Position numbers and translations under genes: made by a program. The notes beneath the pieces are model-generated. The model made no database searches and had not been told where the DNA came from. It saw only the letters and a list, made by a program, of their open reading frames with translations. DNA of 64,000 nucleotides, from NCBI GenBank assembly GCA_022661535.1, contig JAKULF010000006.1, positions 1,483,001 to 1,547,000 on the forward strand, given 5' to 3'. Position 1 is the stretch's first letter. Each line of letters opens with the position of its first letter. Source of the DNA: Eutypa lata (lineage: Eukaryota; Ascomycota; Sordariomycetes; Xylariales; Diatrypaceae). Shown here piece by piece: positions 33,624 through 46,085 of the stretch.

Positions 33624-35844
33624 ATCTGAGCGTCTCTTCGCCAATTTACGACAGACATGTGGTTTTTTAACGAGATCCTTTTCTCTTGATGGTGATGAAG
33701 AATGCGCGACGGGAGAAAAAGACGGATGGTGATGGTTGCATGAGTTGGGATAGAGAGTCTTAAGGGTTAGGGTTTGGTTTTTTAAGGGTTTTTCACTTCT
33801 TTTTTTGCATATACTTTTTGGCATTTTTATGTACATACATACTTTTTGGGTTGTTTGTACATGGTTGATTGGTTGGTTGGGGCATAGAGCTTGAATGAGT
33901 ATACGGCTTATATCTGAAATTCGTCTCTGTATTTGGGTGCCTTTGTGACTTGGCTATTGTGACTACTAGAACATGGCAACAGTAAATTACTAGAAAAAGT
34001 ACTCTTTTCCTGTTGAAGAGATAAACTGAGATAAACCCATCGAATTACCCTTCTCACCTTGTTGCGAGTGGCAACAGTATTTTCTCTTCGATCATCCACA
34101 TTAAGTCTCGGTAGGTGGAATTCACATGCCGGTTAACTCGCGTGTCTCTCTAGCTAGACGATACTTTAAAACGACGGCTAACCTAGATATGTTGTTGTCT
34201 TCAATTGAAAACCATACAGTACGATTGAGCAACTTCGCGCATCTAAGCTTTGTAGGATTTGCTACCCGTCTCATAATGAGACCCTGCACTAAAGCCGCTC
34301 TGGTAGTAAAGTGAAGTACTGACAAGAATACTACCTACCTAGCTTCTAAAAGCGATGTGCCCCCTTCAGACGTGAGGGTCAAAATCTAAAGTAAAAACTA
34401 CCTAGCACGTATTCAGGGGTAATGTCTTAACTTAAATGCACATGTCAAGCTGATTGATAAAGATAGCATGATGGCGTCATCTATTCGCTAACGAAGAGAT
34501 TGGCCCCTACATACTTTGAGACGAGGGAAATAGGGGCTTACTCTACTTTGACGAAATCCGGGGTGCATTCTAATCGCTGACGTGCACATGTACCTACCTA
34601 TCCAGTTACACGTAGTGTTATTTGCCTTAACGTCGGTAATTGCCTAAGATACTCTGCGGTTCTCAAGCAAGCCTCGACTCAGAAGAACATCTTGCTGCAA
34701 CATGTCCCAGCTTCGATATTTGGCACCATAATGGGCTTTTCATGACATTCCTCATGCATCATAGCTTACTACTGCGAGCTTCCCTCGTACCTAGTTGAAG
34801 TGTGTGTTGTTTCATCTGGAATATAACACCACCAATCTCCACGTGGGGGAATGAGGCGCAGAGCCCAGGCTCTAGTTCCGCCTTCCTTTGAAGGATATGG
34901 ATGTGGCGGTGGCATGGAAAAAAGAGGAACAACCAACATAAAACGTTACACAGGTTGGAGAAGGTGACAGTCTATTTTCCACTGTGGAAAATGAGTAGTA
35001 AGGCACTCGCTCAGTTCCGCCGCTGAACAGGATTGATTAATTGGTTTTGTTCTTTCCCGCGTGGTGATTACGGGCGCCGCCTTGGAGGAACAGCGGAGCC
35101 ATCCTAGGGGACGCTGGCTTTGTTAACGAGAAACATATTCAGAGCTGGAGAATATTCTGTTAATCGCATAAGTTTCAGTTGACTATAAGTCAAGCCATTA
35201 TTTTATGTAGAACCTCCTTAATTAGGTAGGTCCCTTGTCCGACTGCGGCGCAATAGGGGTTGTGTCATCAAGGGACTCGCTGAGGGAGGTGCTGCCGGTG
35301 TCACCGGCTAGATCCGAACAACACTTGTAATCACTTACTTACTAGCTTATTGGTAGTATTGAAATTAAATATGCTCTCGTGAGTGACGCATATATTTGTA
35401 GCAGTGGTGATTCTCAAGACGAGACTGAATCTGAACATCTTGCGATACTGACAAACTTCCCTGGTATCTTTCTTCACCATGAGAATTGGGGTAAGGGTTC
35501 GACTATAAATCATTCTCTTTCTCGAGTAGAGTGAGAATATAATGACAGAAAGATCATATATGCTATTATATCGAGCTATGCTATTATAGTATATATGTAG
35601 AACTTGCAAGAGAAGTAATTTACAATTGCAAAGCAATCCGTGACATGTTCAAATGTTCCTCAGCCATCCCCCGAGACAAATATCGACATAGATAGCCCGT
35701 GAAATGCCCTCACAGCTGCTAAATCAACGATATAACCAGGAATAACAGTGATAAAGTACATATCGCATGCCTCTTGCTGGTGAGAACCCTAGTGCGAATC
35801 GATACCTAGTGACCATGTCGCAGAAAAGACTACCCAGAGTATTG
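33624..35844. other. Convergent spacer, lysozyme-like to MSH5
   Basis: 2.2 kb of AT-rich sequence, with 3' UTRs at both ends and no supported gene. T-rich tracts near 33775-33850 probably belong to the 3' end of the lysozyme-like gene. Confidence 0.5.
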
Positions 35845-38800
35845 TCAAGAAGTGCCCGACATTGTTTCATCCGTGGAACCGTCTAATAACACTCTGTTGA
35901 GAATATCATGGTACTTAGAACCCGAGTTTGACGTATTGTTGCCCTTGATTGGTGCTGTGATGTCCTCTTCTAGGAACCTTCTAACACTATCTTCCGCCTT
36001 AGCTAATCGTCGGCTGTCTCTGTCGGACAACTTAGCGCATGCAACAACAAGATCCTCATTCTGAACTTGCAGAAGCATGAGCTCCTCTGCCCTGTTCACA
36101 ACTGCTTCACCGATACCGTTCAAGGCCGCGCAACGGCTCCCAAAGCTAGAGATGCTACGACCGGGAACCAATTCGTAGAGATAAGTGACCTGTTCTTCAA
36201 TTGGGACATTGTAGTCAACGTGGATGTCCATGTGACCAAAGTCCAAGTAGGGACTCTCCTGTATAAACTTGTTCTCAAATATCTCGTGAAAGTGAGTTGC
36301 TGCGAGTACTTTGGGCCTATTAGGACCTAGTGTAGAGAAATGGTCTAAGAGTGCCGTCATTAAACCAGCACCGTCTGAGCTTTTCGTTCCCTTTCCGAAC
36401 TCATCCACAAGTACTAGACTCTGACGTGTGGCAAAGTTCATGGCAAAGGCGACTTGGCGCAAGTCGATTGAGAACGCACTCTCATTTCTGGACACGCTTT
36501 CACGTGTGGCAATGCGTGTGAGAATCCGATCTGTAATGCCAATTCGAGCTCGTTCTGCTGGAACATAGCATCCAATATGTGCCAGATAAACGATGAGAGC
36601 TACCTGTTTTAAGTAAACGCTCTTGCCAGAGTGGTTCGGACCGGTTAGAACGAGAGTGCTAGGGCATTCTATAGAGTCATTTGCGACACTTGAGCCCCCC
36701 TCGCTCGGAGGGGTTTGATCTGCCTCACCAGTGCCGCCAGCTAGGTGACAATCGTTGGCGATGAACGATGGAACCACAAGTTCTTGAAGGGGATGGCAGC
36801 CACCCTCGATGTGGATGACGTTCTCTTTCGTCATTTGTGGGACGACCCAATTGTACAGACTAGAACCAAGTGCCAAAGCAAGTAAGCTGTCAAGTTCACC
36901 TAAAATATCAGATGTCGCAATAATGGCTTCTTCCCGTTCTAGAACCTGTACTGAAAGGTCGTGAATGATTTCGATCTCTCGGTCTACCGCAGGTTAGCAA
37001 TCAATTACTTGATGTGGATGAGAGTAAACTGACCGATGATCATGCAGTAAGAATCTCCAAATTGTTCGTCCATTTCCTTCATCTGCCGGTTCTTATAATA
37101 TACCTTGTCTTCTGCCACAAACATTCGTTCCCAGGGGTCCTGCAAGCCCTCGCCACCATAGTTTCCTTCCCCTGTATCTAGGTTGAGCGACACGACAGCG
37201 AGAAAACCGAGCTGTGGGATAAAAGAGCAGTTCTTAACATATCTTCTGGCCCACTCTGGGATTTCTTCTCGTAACCTTGTAATCACGCTGGTGAGCAAAT
37301 GCTCCATACCGTCATAGCTCCGTTTCAGTTCATCAAGGTTCATATCCACACCATGCTTCACTGCTGTGCGCCCTCTTTCAACAGACTGTTCGAAGTCAAT
37401 GGTTTGGGTGATTAACTGGCCCACTTGGCAGATATGAAGAGGGTCGACAACATCAAGAACCTGTAGTGGGTTAACAAGAACCCTCTCTTAACAATGAACA
37501 TGGAAGGACATACTTTCCGAATGATTAGTATTTTTTCATGGCCTGTCATACCACGAAGGATCTCCATGAGTTGTAGAGTATGACTTGCGAATCGCTGCAG
37601 AGAAGCCCAAACGTTGTTCATCACTGTGACTTTACGACCAGGGTTATCAATCCCTTTTCGCAAAAGCGATATAGATGATGTCATATTCTTGATTTTCTTC
37701 AAGCTTTTGGTGAGCGTAGAGACGATCTCAACATTCCCAGGGTGTAAGAAGAAGGAAATTGTCTTTTGTCGTCCCTTAATAAGCTCTAGGTCAAGGCTAG
37801 GGCGCAGGAAGATTTGCCGAAGCTTCAATTTTCCCTGCGGTGTAGAAGCTAGTCGCTGGAACAAGCCGTAAATAGACAGGCTTTCCTTAGCCCCAGAGGT
37901 TGAGCTAGTTGGTCCTCGTTGATGGCTATTAGGGTGATATTCGGACTGCAAGATCTGAAGTGAGACCAGAGTATCGGCGTTGACGAACATTGAGTTGAAG
38001 AGGGAAAACATCTCGACTGATCTCACTCGGAATGCTACTAGAGCATCTGGGTCGTTTGGCAGATATTGAGCGGTTCTCCTGCGCTGAATATCGCTAAGGA
38101 CTGCACCGGCGCAACCGATCTTTGCTGTGTCAGAAGTGATATTGTAGGACTGTTAGAGTATGACAACTAACTGTAATATGACTATCAAGATTGATTGAAG
38201 CCCCCAATCTCATTAGGTACCCTTGCCTGGACCTCTCGGGGGCGTCGTATTCACCAGCGTTATCTATCTGGTCGTCGACTACAGATGTGAAAAATATGCT
38301 CTGTTCGTCATTGGGCATAATATTAAGACTCAACAGTTTTTCTTTGCCTTTATCGTAGTGAAAGTCAGAAGAGTTTAGATTCCTCAAGATGTACGCCCCT
38401 GGCAAGTCCCCTACAGATAGAGTCAGTGGCGGCTCGTGAGTTGAACGACAACGTGTAATTCACCTCGATTTCCATCGACTCCCTGAGCCCCCCGCTCAAG
38501 ATTGTCAGCGAGGCTATCTGGTGCTCTTGCAGAGATGAGCACTGTGGTTGGGTTTGCGTGAAGGAGAAGCGTCTCGACAAGATCGCTACTTGCCATTGCG
38601 ACATCTTCTAGTAAGTACAGTGTTTCTTGTGAGGCGATATAATAAGCACATCCGAGGTTTCCATTACTCTTGATATCAATCGCCATGATTATTTCATTTA
38701 GGGCATCCGCATCGTCGGGTGATAGCAGGCGTTCAGGGGTCTCATTCTGCTCGTCCTCGTGAATTGGAGCGCTTGAGGTTCGATGCCGAGGACGCATTGA

Positions 38801-39073
38801 GAGTCTCTGTCTATGAGGATGAGCAGGAAGCTGGGGAGATGATAGAGATGGGGCAGAAACGGTCCTTGAGCTGGCATGGGATGAGTTTCTATTGGATTGT
38901 GTTGAATGTGACGGGTTAGATGATGCTTGACGAGTGTTTCCTGGTTCCGGAGTAGAGAATATGCCGCGACTAGATGACCCCTGGAGTGATGATGCACTGC
39001 TAGGTTGGTTTCGGCTAGAAATTACAGATGATGATGCTCGCGAAGGAGTCTGATATCGCTGAGAAGATGACAT
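35845..39073 (-). CDS. MSH5: MutS homologue 5, meiotic crossover factor
   Basis: Five exons read from splice sites and phase: 38464-39073, 38172-38410, 37514-38119, 37034-37460 and 35845-36983, giving 1007 codons (1006 residues). MSH5 pairs with MSH4 as a clamp that stabilises recombination intermediates and promotes meiotic crossovers; it does not repair mismatches. The N-terminal ~110 residues are Ser-rich and unconserved. Next come a connector-like domain (GCAYYIASQETLYLLEDV), the core with EMFSLFNSMFVNADTLVSLQIL, and the lever/clamp. The ATPase has Walker A TGPNHSGKS at about 741-749 and Walker B LVLVDEFGKGT at about 818-826. The DEFGKGT form, where other MutS proteins have DELGRGT, identifies MSH5. 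The start of exon 3 (ATCGG at 38119) is the least certain junction. Low GC3, unlike its neighbours. Confidence 0.93.
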
Positions 39074-39562
39074 TGTTCTAATATGACACTTAGTAGCTTA
39101 GAATCCTCTGCTTCATTACTATGACCTGAAAAGACGACATTGACTTTCAATAGCTACACCTACCCAATGATCGAGGTGAAGGCTTAGATGAAGAGTTCCA
39201 AACGGCTATTGAATGTAAGGTTCCTCCCTAAAACGGAACTTAAAGGTTCCACAAGTTCTGCCTGGAGCTCGTAAAATTTGCATATTCATACCTAGGTAGT
39301 GGGAAGGAACTGTCTTCATACTCTACCTATACTCGGCAAATACGAATTCAAGGCGCTCCTTCCCTACATGTATAGAAGATCTGGAAAATATACCTCGGCA
39401 TTTAAGACGCTACTTAGAGAACGTCAATGGATATATATATGATAATCTTTGGGTGTGTATGGCTTAATGGAATTGCTCTGTCTTCTGAAGTCAGATAGAC
39501 CAAACATATTTTATGTGTAGTTAAGTCGGTTATATCCCCCTCCTCTTTTTACACCATAAACT
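39074..39562. other. Spacer MSH5 to EMC5
   Basis: MSH5 promoter and EMC5 3' flank, both genes reading leftwards. AT-rich and no gene seen. Confidence 0.5.
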
Positions 39563-40097
39563 TTATTCCGCAACGGCTGCCGTAGTATCGTCCTGTCCCT
39601 TTGCCCATTCTTCGAATTCTTTCCTCTGCTTTCGAATATCGACAAATCCAGGTCGGCTCTCCAACAGGCGGAATGGGTTGCCCACGTAGTCCTTCTCAAC
39701 CTCCCCACCGTTATTCGTGAAACCAGCCTCGCCTTCGCGCTCTATCTTTCCTGCCCACACGCGCCATTGGATAGGCCGTAGCTTTGAGGTTCCCAGCACC
39801 AGGCCAAGACACACGACAAATGTCGCGACAACCGTCTCGATCGTGATATCGACGGGAAGGGATGTTGCTACCGCCGGCTGGGAAGCTGTAAGGGAGGATA
39901 GCGACGTAGCTCGATGGGACTGGAGAGTGGTATGCTCGTGGGCAGAGTAGCAGCTGGAGATAGAGGCTCCTGTCAGCATTGGGAATCTATACGAGTGAGG
40001 TAGGTACAGGCGAGGGAGGAACCGGACATGGGGGCACTGACGCATGCGCTAATAAAATGAAGCCGAAGGCTGTTGTGGATTTGGATATCCACGTCAT
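39563..40097 (-). CDS. EMC5: ER membrane protein complex subunit 5 (MMgT family)
   Basis: Two exons, 40042-40097 and 39563-39953, give 149 codons (148 residues). Part of the ER membrane protein complex, which inserts tail-anchored and multipass proteins; relatives were also described as membrane magnesium transporters. The first exon encodes MTWISKSTTAFGFILLAHA, the first membrane segment, and the join (GC|C) gives LAHACYSAHEH, which fits the family's LAHAAxSAxxH pattern. The second membrane segment is DITIETVVATFVVCLGLVLG at about residues 50-70. The SKLRPIQWRVWAGKIE and NPFRLLESRPGFVDIRKQR segments complete the conserved C-terminal region on the cytosolic side. Divergent from the HAD phosphatase gene, with 664 bases between the start codons. 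Confidence 0.9.
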
Positions 40098-40761
40098 GTT
40101 GGGGTGCTTGATGAGAAGTTGTTTATATTGTGTTGAGAATTTCCCTGGTTCGTTTCGTTGTATTCAGCACGGTTTGTTCGTGTAGTAGGTGTTTCGTTGC
40201 GTATGTGGTGATGCTATCTAACTTACCTACCTAGGTAGCTATTTTTACTGAAGTGTTGTCATGCTTGATTACTGCATAACTTCATGCAAACGCTCTCTTA
40301 AGAATATTCCGAGCAATAACGTTCTAATCGGAATCTATGCAGATAGTGATTGATTCTCCATCGAATAAGCCGTGCTTTAGTGCTGCATTTTGGTTGGTCT
40401 AATTGTCAATCCCTAACATGGATCTGTACGGGAAAAACCCCGCATAGCGTCGATAGTGTCAGGCCAACTCGCTAAAGAGGGTAGAAGGCCCCGCACTTTC
40501 AACGTCACGGCGGGGTCCTATTTCTATTTATTTGCTGCTCTACTTTCCTACCATATCGAATGTTGGATGTTTGCATTGTTTCATGAGCTTACGATTAGGA
40601 CAGATTCACCATTCCTTTAAGATTTGAAGTGTCAATTTCTCAGATTAAAACCAGAAAAGCATCATCTTCAACGTCTTCCACACTTTGCCAAAGAACACTC
40701 TATTCAATCATATCCCCATCGACATCTCATCCCTCGTTGTCATCCCACTCGGTCAGTCATC
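40098..40761. other. Divergent promoter region, EMC5/HAD phosphatase
   Basis: 664 bases between divergent start codons. AT-rich near EMC5 and CA/CT-rich near the HAD gene. No gene seen. Confidence 0.5.
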
Positions 40762-41590
40762 ATGCCTCGTGTAAGTCTCCACCACTAGTCGACACTAAAG
40801 AGCTCAGTGTGGCCTCCCACCCCTTAGTTAGCTAATAAGACATCTACTGTAGGCCAAGTACATTCTTCTTGATTGCGACAACACCCTCTGTTTGTCAGAA
40901 CGTCTGGCTTTCGAGGCCTGCACCGACCTGACCAACGAGGTCTTGGAGAAATGGGGCAAGTCCGAGCGTTACACAGTTGATCAACTGCTCGAAGACTTTG
41001 TCGGCCACAACTTCCGCGGCATGCTCGTGGGCCTGCAGAAGAAGCATAACTTCACCATGACGCCGGAAGAGGTTGATGCCTACGTCGACCGTGAGCTCGG
41101 GGCCGTCACTTCTAAGCTGAGCGAGAAGTGCACGCCCTGCCCTGGCGCCCCTGAGCAGCTTGAGAACCTCAAGCAGCAGGGCTACCCTATGTCCGTCGTC
41201 AGTACCTCGGCCAAGCCCCGTGTCGTCGCTAGCATCAAGAAGGTCGGCATCGACCACTACTTCCCTGATGAGCACGTCTACAGTGCTGCCACCAGCTTGA
41301 CCCCTCCCTCGAGCAAGCCCGACCCGGCCATCTACAACTACGCCTGTCAGCAACTGGGTGTCAAGAACTCTGAGGCTGTCACCGTTGAGGACAGCAAGAG
41401 TGGTGCCACTGCTGCCAAGCGTGCCGGTATCCCCCTGATCGGCTACGTCGGTGTCTATGGCATCGAGGAAGGCCCCGAGAAGATGGAGCAGATGGCCAAG
41501 CTTCTTACCGAGGAGTGCGGTGCCAGAGCTATCATGTACGACTGGAAGGAGTTCCCCGAGATTCTCAAGAAAGTCGAGGCGACGCTGTAA
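40762..41590 (+). CDS. HAD-superfamily phosphatase (beta-phosphoglucomutase-like)
   Basis: Two exons, 40762-40770 and 40853-41590, give 249 codons (248 residues). The first exon is nine bases (MPR), and the second continues AKYILLDCDNT. HAD motif I is DCDNT with nucleophile Asp10 and general acid Asp12. Motif II is VVSTSAKPR, motif III the Lys in SKPDPAIYNYA, and motif IV VEDSKSG. A helical C1-type cap lies between motifs I and II (around residues 20-90). The architecture is that of the small-molecule phosphatase/beta-phosphoglucomutase group, which dephosphorylates sugar or polyol phosphates. The exact substrate cannot be told from sequence. No targeting signal, so presumably cytosolic. Strong preference for C-ending codons suggests high expression. 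Confidence 0.88.
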
Positions 41591-44500
41591 GTTCGCCCCT
41601 TGAGTACCGACCATTCATTCAAATGGGAACGAATGCACTCGTCCTTTCATATGTTATAAGGGTTATGCCTGGGCGGGGATACGAATTGATGATATCAGGG
41701 CAAACGACGAATTTTCTTCGACAAAACTTTGAGAGCTAGATAACAACCTGGAAGTGAGACGTGTTGGCAAATGTTAGAGCGCAAGGCATTTCCCCCTTAC
41801 TTGACCATAGATTCAGTACTAGAATCAATTGCAATACAAAGCTAGTTAGTCTTCATCTTCAACGCAGTCCTGAATGTTATAACCCTCTTTCGGATATTGT
41901 GCTAGTGAAACATTTGTTCAATTGACTGCGTAAGCTCGGTAAGTTACTTGTAGGCCGTCGCGTTATACTTCGCTCTATATATGTATTCTTCTCGTGGAGA
42001 GCACTCCAGTATGTAGGTGCGTTATACCTTAAGTACGCTACGATCCACTCAACATAGCAAATAAGAAAATACCACGATCAAAACGTTTCCACTAACACGT
42101 GTTCGTGGACCCAGACAGCCCAGACTAATGCTGACGCCCGAATGCCCACTTAACGATCGTCTTCCAAGACGTTGAGTTGCCTAGAGCTATATGTAAATGT
42201 TTGAACAAGATAGGGCATGCGCAACTGACAAGATATTGTCGACCACCGTTCTCTTAAGTTGCTATGAATGTTATAACGACGTTGTCCCAATCCGAGGGGC
42301 TATACACACATAGGGTCAAAGGTGTAGTCAGAGAGGACATTGAGGTCGGATCGCTGTTGTCGATTGCCGCCCGGACTAATAATGGGGATATTGCGTGTCT
42401 AGAACCAGAGTTACCCGAAAGAATCGAGCACAGGTCTTGCAAGGAGAGCGTGAGAAGTGATCAACAGAAGATCATATATCATCGGGGGAAACCACAGAAC
42501 GGTGAGTCTGGGGAAGATATGCATTCATTGCCCAAAAGAAATTGACTGATCGGTACGACTATTCATTTTTCTTCTCCGCCAAGTTCCGCCTTTCTACTTC
42601 GTACAGAAGTAGTCCGAATTTGCGATAGTTGGAATCAATAAACCAGAGATCGGCCTTGAATTACGAAGTCGTAGGAATCCGTCCTATGTCATATCTTTTT
42701 CGTATCAGGTGAAATGCAGCAGTTATGCCGGGTTTATCCAGCTAGAAAAAAAATCCTTGGACGTTAGAAATTCAAGAGTTTGCCACATAGGGAGAGACAA
42801 CTCCTCCGATGAAGTGGAAGGTGGAGCATTTAAGAGCGCCTGCATTGGATGGGAATCGACCGACGATGCACACCTACGGCTCACGGCTCGTATTCTGCCG
42901 CCGCGAACAACCATCCAACACCACCCACTCGCACATCGCACTTATGCAATGGGGAGCTGCTTATACGAAAAATTCTCGAGCACAGCCTCAATAAGGGAGG
43001 ACATCATCAAAAATACAGTACCAGTGGGCTTTCAAAAAGCCAAAAACCTAAAAACCAAGAATACTATTTCACCTGTGCATCACCTCCTATGTATGTAACT
43101 ACATAGAAGCATCGAGAAAAGCTGCTACTAACTAAAACAAGGTAGCATTGAAAACCTCCACCGGATGACTGAGACAGGCGCTATTTGCTAGTGTCCCGTA
43201 TTGATGGAGTATTCACGGCCCCTAATCTAGAAATCGACTAGTGACAGGTACGGGTATTACATATTAGGCGGCGTCTTAAGGCGAATGGCACCTCATGCTA
43301 CTACACCAAATAGGAGCAAGCTGCGATTCATCTCCTGCTCTTGCTTGGCGCGTCTCCTGAGTGTTCGAACATGTCCATACGAATAGTGTAGTTAAAGATG
43401 CGTAACAACTTTAAAGTTCCTACGTAAAGGAAGAGGGAAGAAGGAATGCTTATGAAGGCTACGTCCGTCCTGTTGGTATTTTTTCCCTGCTCCAACCAAG
43501 TTCCCATCTGATCGGAGTTTGTCTGAGCTTTCTAAGTTTAGTGCATCGCATATCGACCCATCAGTCCCAAGCATTAAGACAGATTGTCCGCCTCCTCCTC
43601 TCCACATCTGTGTTTCTGGAGGTGGACCGGATGTCGGTATGTAGCGAGAACGTGACGACTAAAGTGACTATGTAGAAAGCCAACGCCGGTTTAGCAATTT
43701 GCACATGCCATAGTACAATAGGTATCCAACAAGTTGATTTCGTGTTTGCGGTTCTTGCTGTCACTCCGGAAAGTCTTAACTAGTCACTGCGTAAGATTGA
43801 TGGGCAGCTGTGACATAAAATAGTGAATATTAATAGGCAGGTTATGTATGGACAGGAAGCATAACTGGGTGCCTGTAGCACTAAGAGCTTCGCCGTCGAT
43901 CATCTTACCAAGTTTCCTGTTTATGATTTATGCGCTGTGAAAGCCGGGAAGCAATTTCGTAATTTTAATTTTTCTTCTTTTCCTTTTTTTCCTTGTAAAA
44001 AAAAAAAAGTACATACCTGGCAATTGGCCGCCTCAATCCAAGGCCTACATTATCCAACTACATACGCCACGACCGTGTCTCCATCCGCATTATGTATTTT
44101 GGACGGACTGACACAGGTTTTGCGGTGTGGGTCCCTCCCCGGCACCAACGCACCAAGGAGCTCGTTCAGGGGCTGGATTGGCTGGACGAGCTTGGCCCTA
44201 CGAAGCTAGCATACTCGGGAGCGCGAAGACGAGAAATTATGGAGGGCGTCCCCCTAGTTATTAATAACTAATATGTATGTAACTATGTAACTACATAGAC
44301 GACATACCTTACTTCGTACAATCTGCTGGTGGTTGCTCGCATCTCCAAAACTTGGCACCCCTGGGGCGCTCTGAGCGTGAACAGCTCATAGCTATTCCTA
44401 GAACGATCAGAAAAAGCCATGCGCCCAGACATGGATGGAAGATGCGCTCCGACTGGCGGGCAGGGCTTCCCCGGAGGCGTTCCCTGTCATACTAACAACT

Positions 44501-44867
44501 AAACTAACAGCAGCCCATAATTCTTTTCTTGCTTCCTTGTTGAGACGTCAGTTAGTTAGAAAATACGGATGCTACGAGAGAGAGAGAGAGAGTACCTGGG
44601 CGCGTGTCTCTCCTACGTATGTATTTAAGCACCGCGCCCTCGATCCTACCCCCTTTCATGAAATCTCTCTTTTTCCTTCGCTTCCTGCATCCTCCGACTC
44701 CCTTGAGAAGAAAAAGAAGAGCTGTTGCGTTTCGTGTCGTTTTATTTTACACTCGCTCGTATATTTATATATTTAATAATCAGCATCCCGCTGTCTCACT
44801 CGTTTGATAAAATAACCACCGCTTTAATTATATAATACGACCCCCCCTAAAACACACACCAGCCAAA
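41591..44867. other. 3.3 kb gene-empty spacer
   Basis: No supported gene. Open frames of 93 codons (42264-42545) and 129 codons (42709-43098, GTG start) have no resemblance that I recognise and no splice extension. A poly-A run lies near 43998-44009 and a (GA)n tract near 44577-44592. The final 150 bases are a pyrimidine-rich leader of the next gene. Confidence 0.45.
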
Positions 44868-45792
44868 ATGCGTTTCAACTCCGCCCTCGTCGCCGGCATC
44901 TTCGCCGTAGCTGCCAGCGCGCAGTCCTCCGCCGTCGAGTCCATCACCTCGGCGGTCGCCAGCAGCGCCGCTTCGACTGCTGCCACGTCCACCCGCTCCC
45001 AAACGCCCGAAGAGTCTGCGGCTGCTGCCGTCACCAAATGCATTGAAGCCTGTGAGTAGCCAACCAACCAACCAACCAACCAGCTCCGTGGCCAACCCCG
45101 AGGCCTAGAAGTCAAAAGAAATATGAACATCTATGCTGGCTTGGATTTTGTGATTTTTTACTGACGAGACGTTCTCGAAACACAGGTGACCCGAGCGATG
45201 TCAACTGCCAGGCCAAGTGCATCTCGGTGCCCAACCCCGACGAGACGGCCGTGAACCAGACGACGGAGTGCGTCGCCAAGTGCCCCCAGGGCGACGGTAC
45301 CGAGGAGGAGACGCAGCAGTACATCGACTGCAGCCAGAAGTGCGTCACTGACTTCTTCCTGACAACCACCGGCGGTGCGGCTGCTACCCAGACCAGCGCG
45401 GCTGGCAGCGGCAGCGCCTCCGCCACGGCTACCCCCTCGGCTACCACCGTCACCTCGGGCTCCTCCACCTTCGTCAGCACCGTCACCCCGTCCGCGACCA
45501 GCGACGACTCCGCCTCCCCTACCGAGAGCTCTGCGGAGTCCTCGGATACCCCCGAGGGTGGCGCTATGACGTTCGCTCCCCTCGGCTCCACTGGACTTGT
45601 CGGTCTCTTGGTTGCTTTCTGTAAGTAAAACTTGCGGTGTGGTTTATAACCCCTATGTGACCAGCTTTCGGGAGTATCTTTCTATGTTCAAAGGAGGTCT
45701 CGCTCCTTGAACACGACTGAAAGCTCCTGAATCCTCGCTATGTCGTCTATCGAGGAAAATCACTGACTTTAAATGTTGCAGTCGCCCTCTAA
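44868..45792 (+). CDS. Cys-rich GPI-anchored surface protein with four CxxxC motifs
   Basis: Three exons, 44868-45051, 45186-45620 and 45782-45792, give 210 codons (209 residues). The last exon holds only eleven bases, closing the hydrophobic tail as LLVAFFAL. The N-terminal signal peptide MRFNSALVAGIFAVAASA is followed by a Ser/Ala/Thr-rich stretch. A compact central region carries eight cysteines arranged as four CxxxC pairs (CIEAC, CQAKC, CVAKC, CSQKC). A Ser/Thr-rich stalk and a C-terminal GPI-type signal follow (GGAMTFAPLG then hydrophobic). The spacing differs from CFEM. Similar Ser/Thr-rich GPI proteins are known in filamentous ascomycetes, without a defined role. Surface location and possible metal or disulfide chemistry are inference. 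Confidence 0.8.
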
Positions 45793-46085
45793 AGTACTTA
45801 GTTAGGACAGAATGGGATAAGGATGGTTTGGCGGTACGATGCGATCTAATCTGAGGCGGTTAGCCTGTAATATGCATTACTCACAAAAGTTAAGATGTAC
45901 ATGAGCGGCATGATACGACATGTCTAATGGGAGCAGCAAGCGGCTGGGTTGGCCTTTTTAATAATCAAGTGGATAGAAGCGATAATATGAGCGTTCTATT
46001 GACTAAATCCCGTTTTACCTATTTTATTCACGTGATACATGAACTGCATATATGTGTGTCGGGTGCTCGGTCGAGGTGCTACTTG

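Noticed and set aside
36067..36330. Plus-strand frames opposite MSH5
   Set aside because: They are antisense to the conserved ATPase and show no independent signal.
42264..43098. Two plus-strand frames of 93 and 129 codons in the 41.6-44.9 kb spacer
   Set aside because: No ATG-led frame with family resemblance, and composition like the surrounding spacer.
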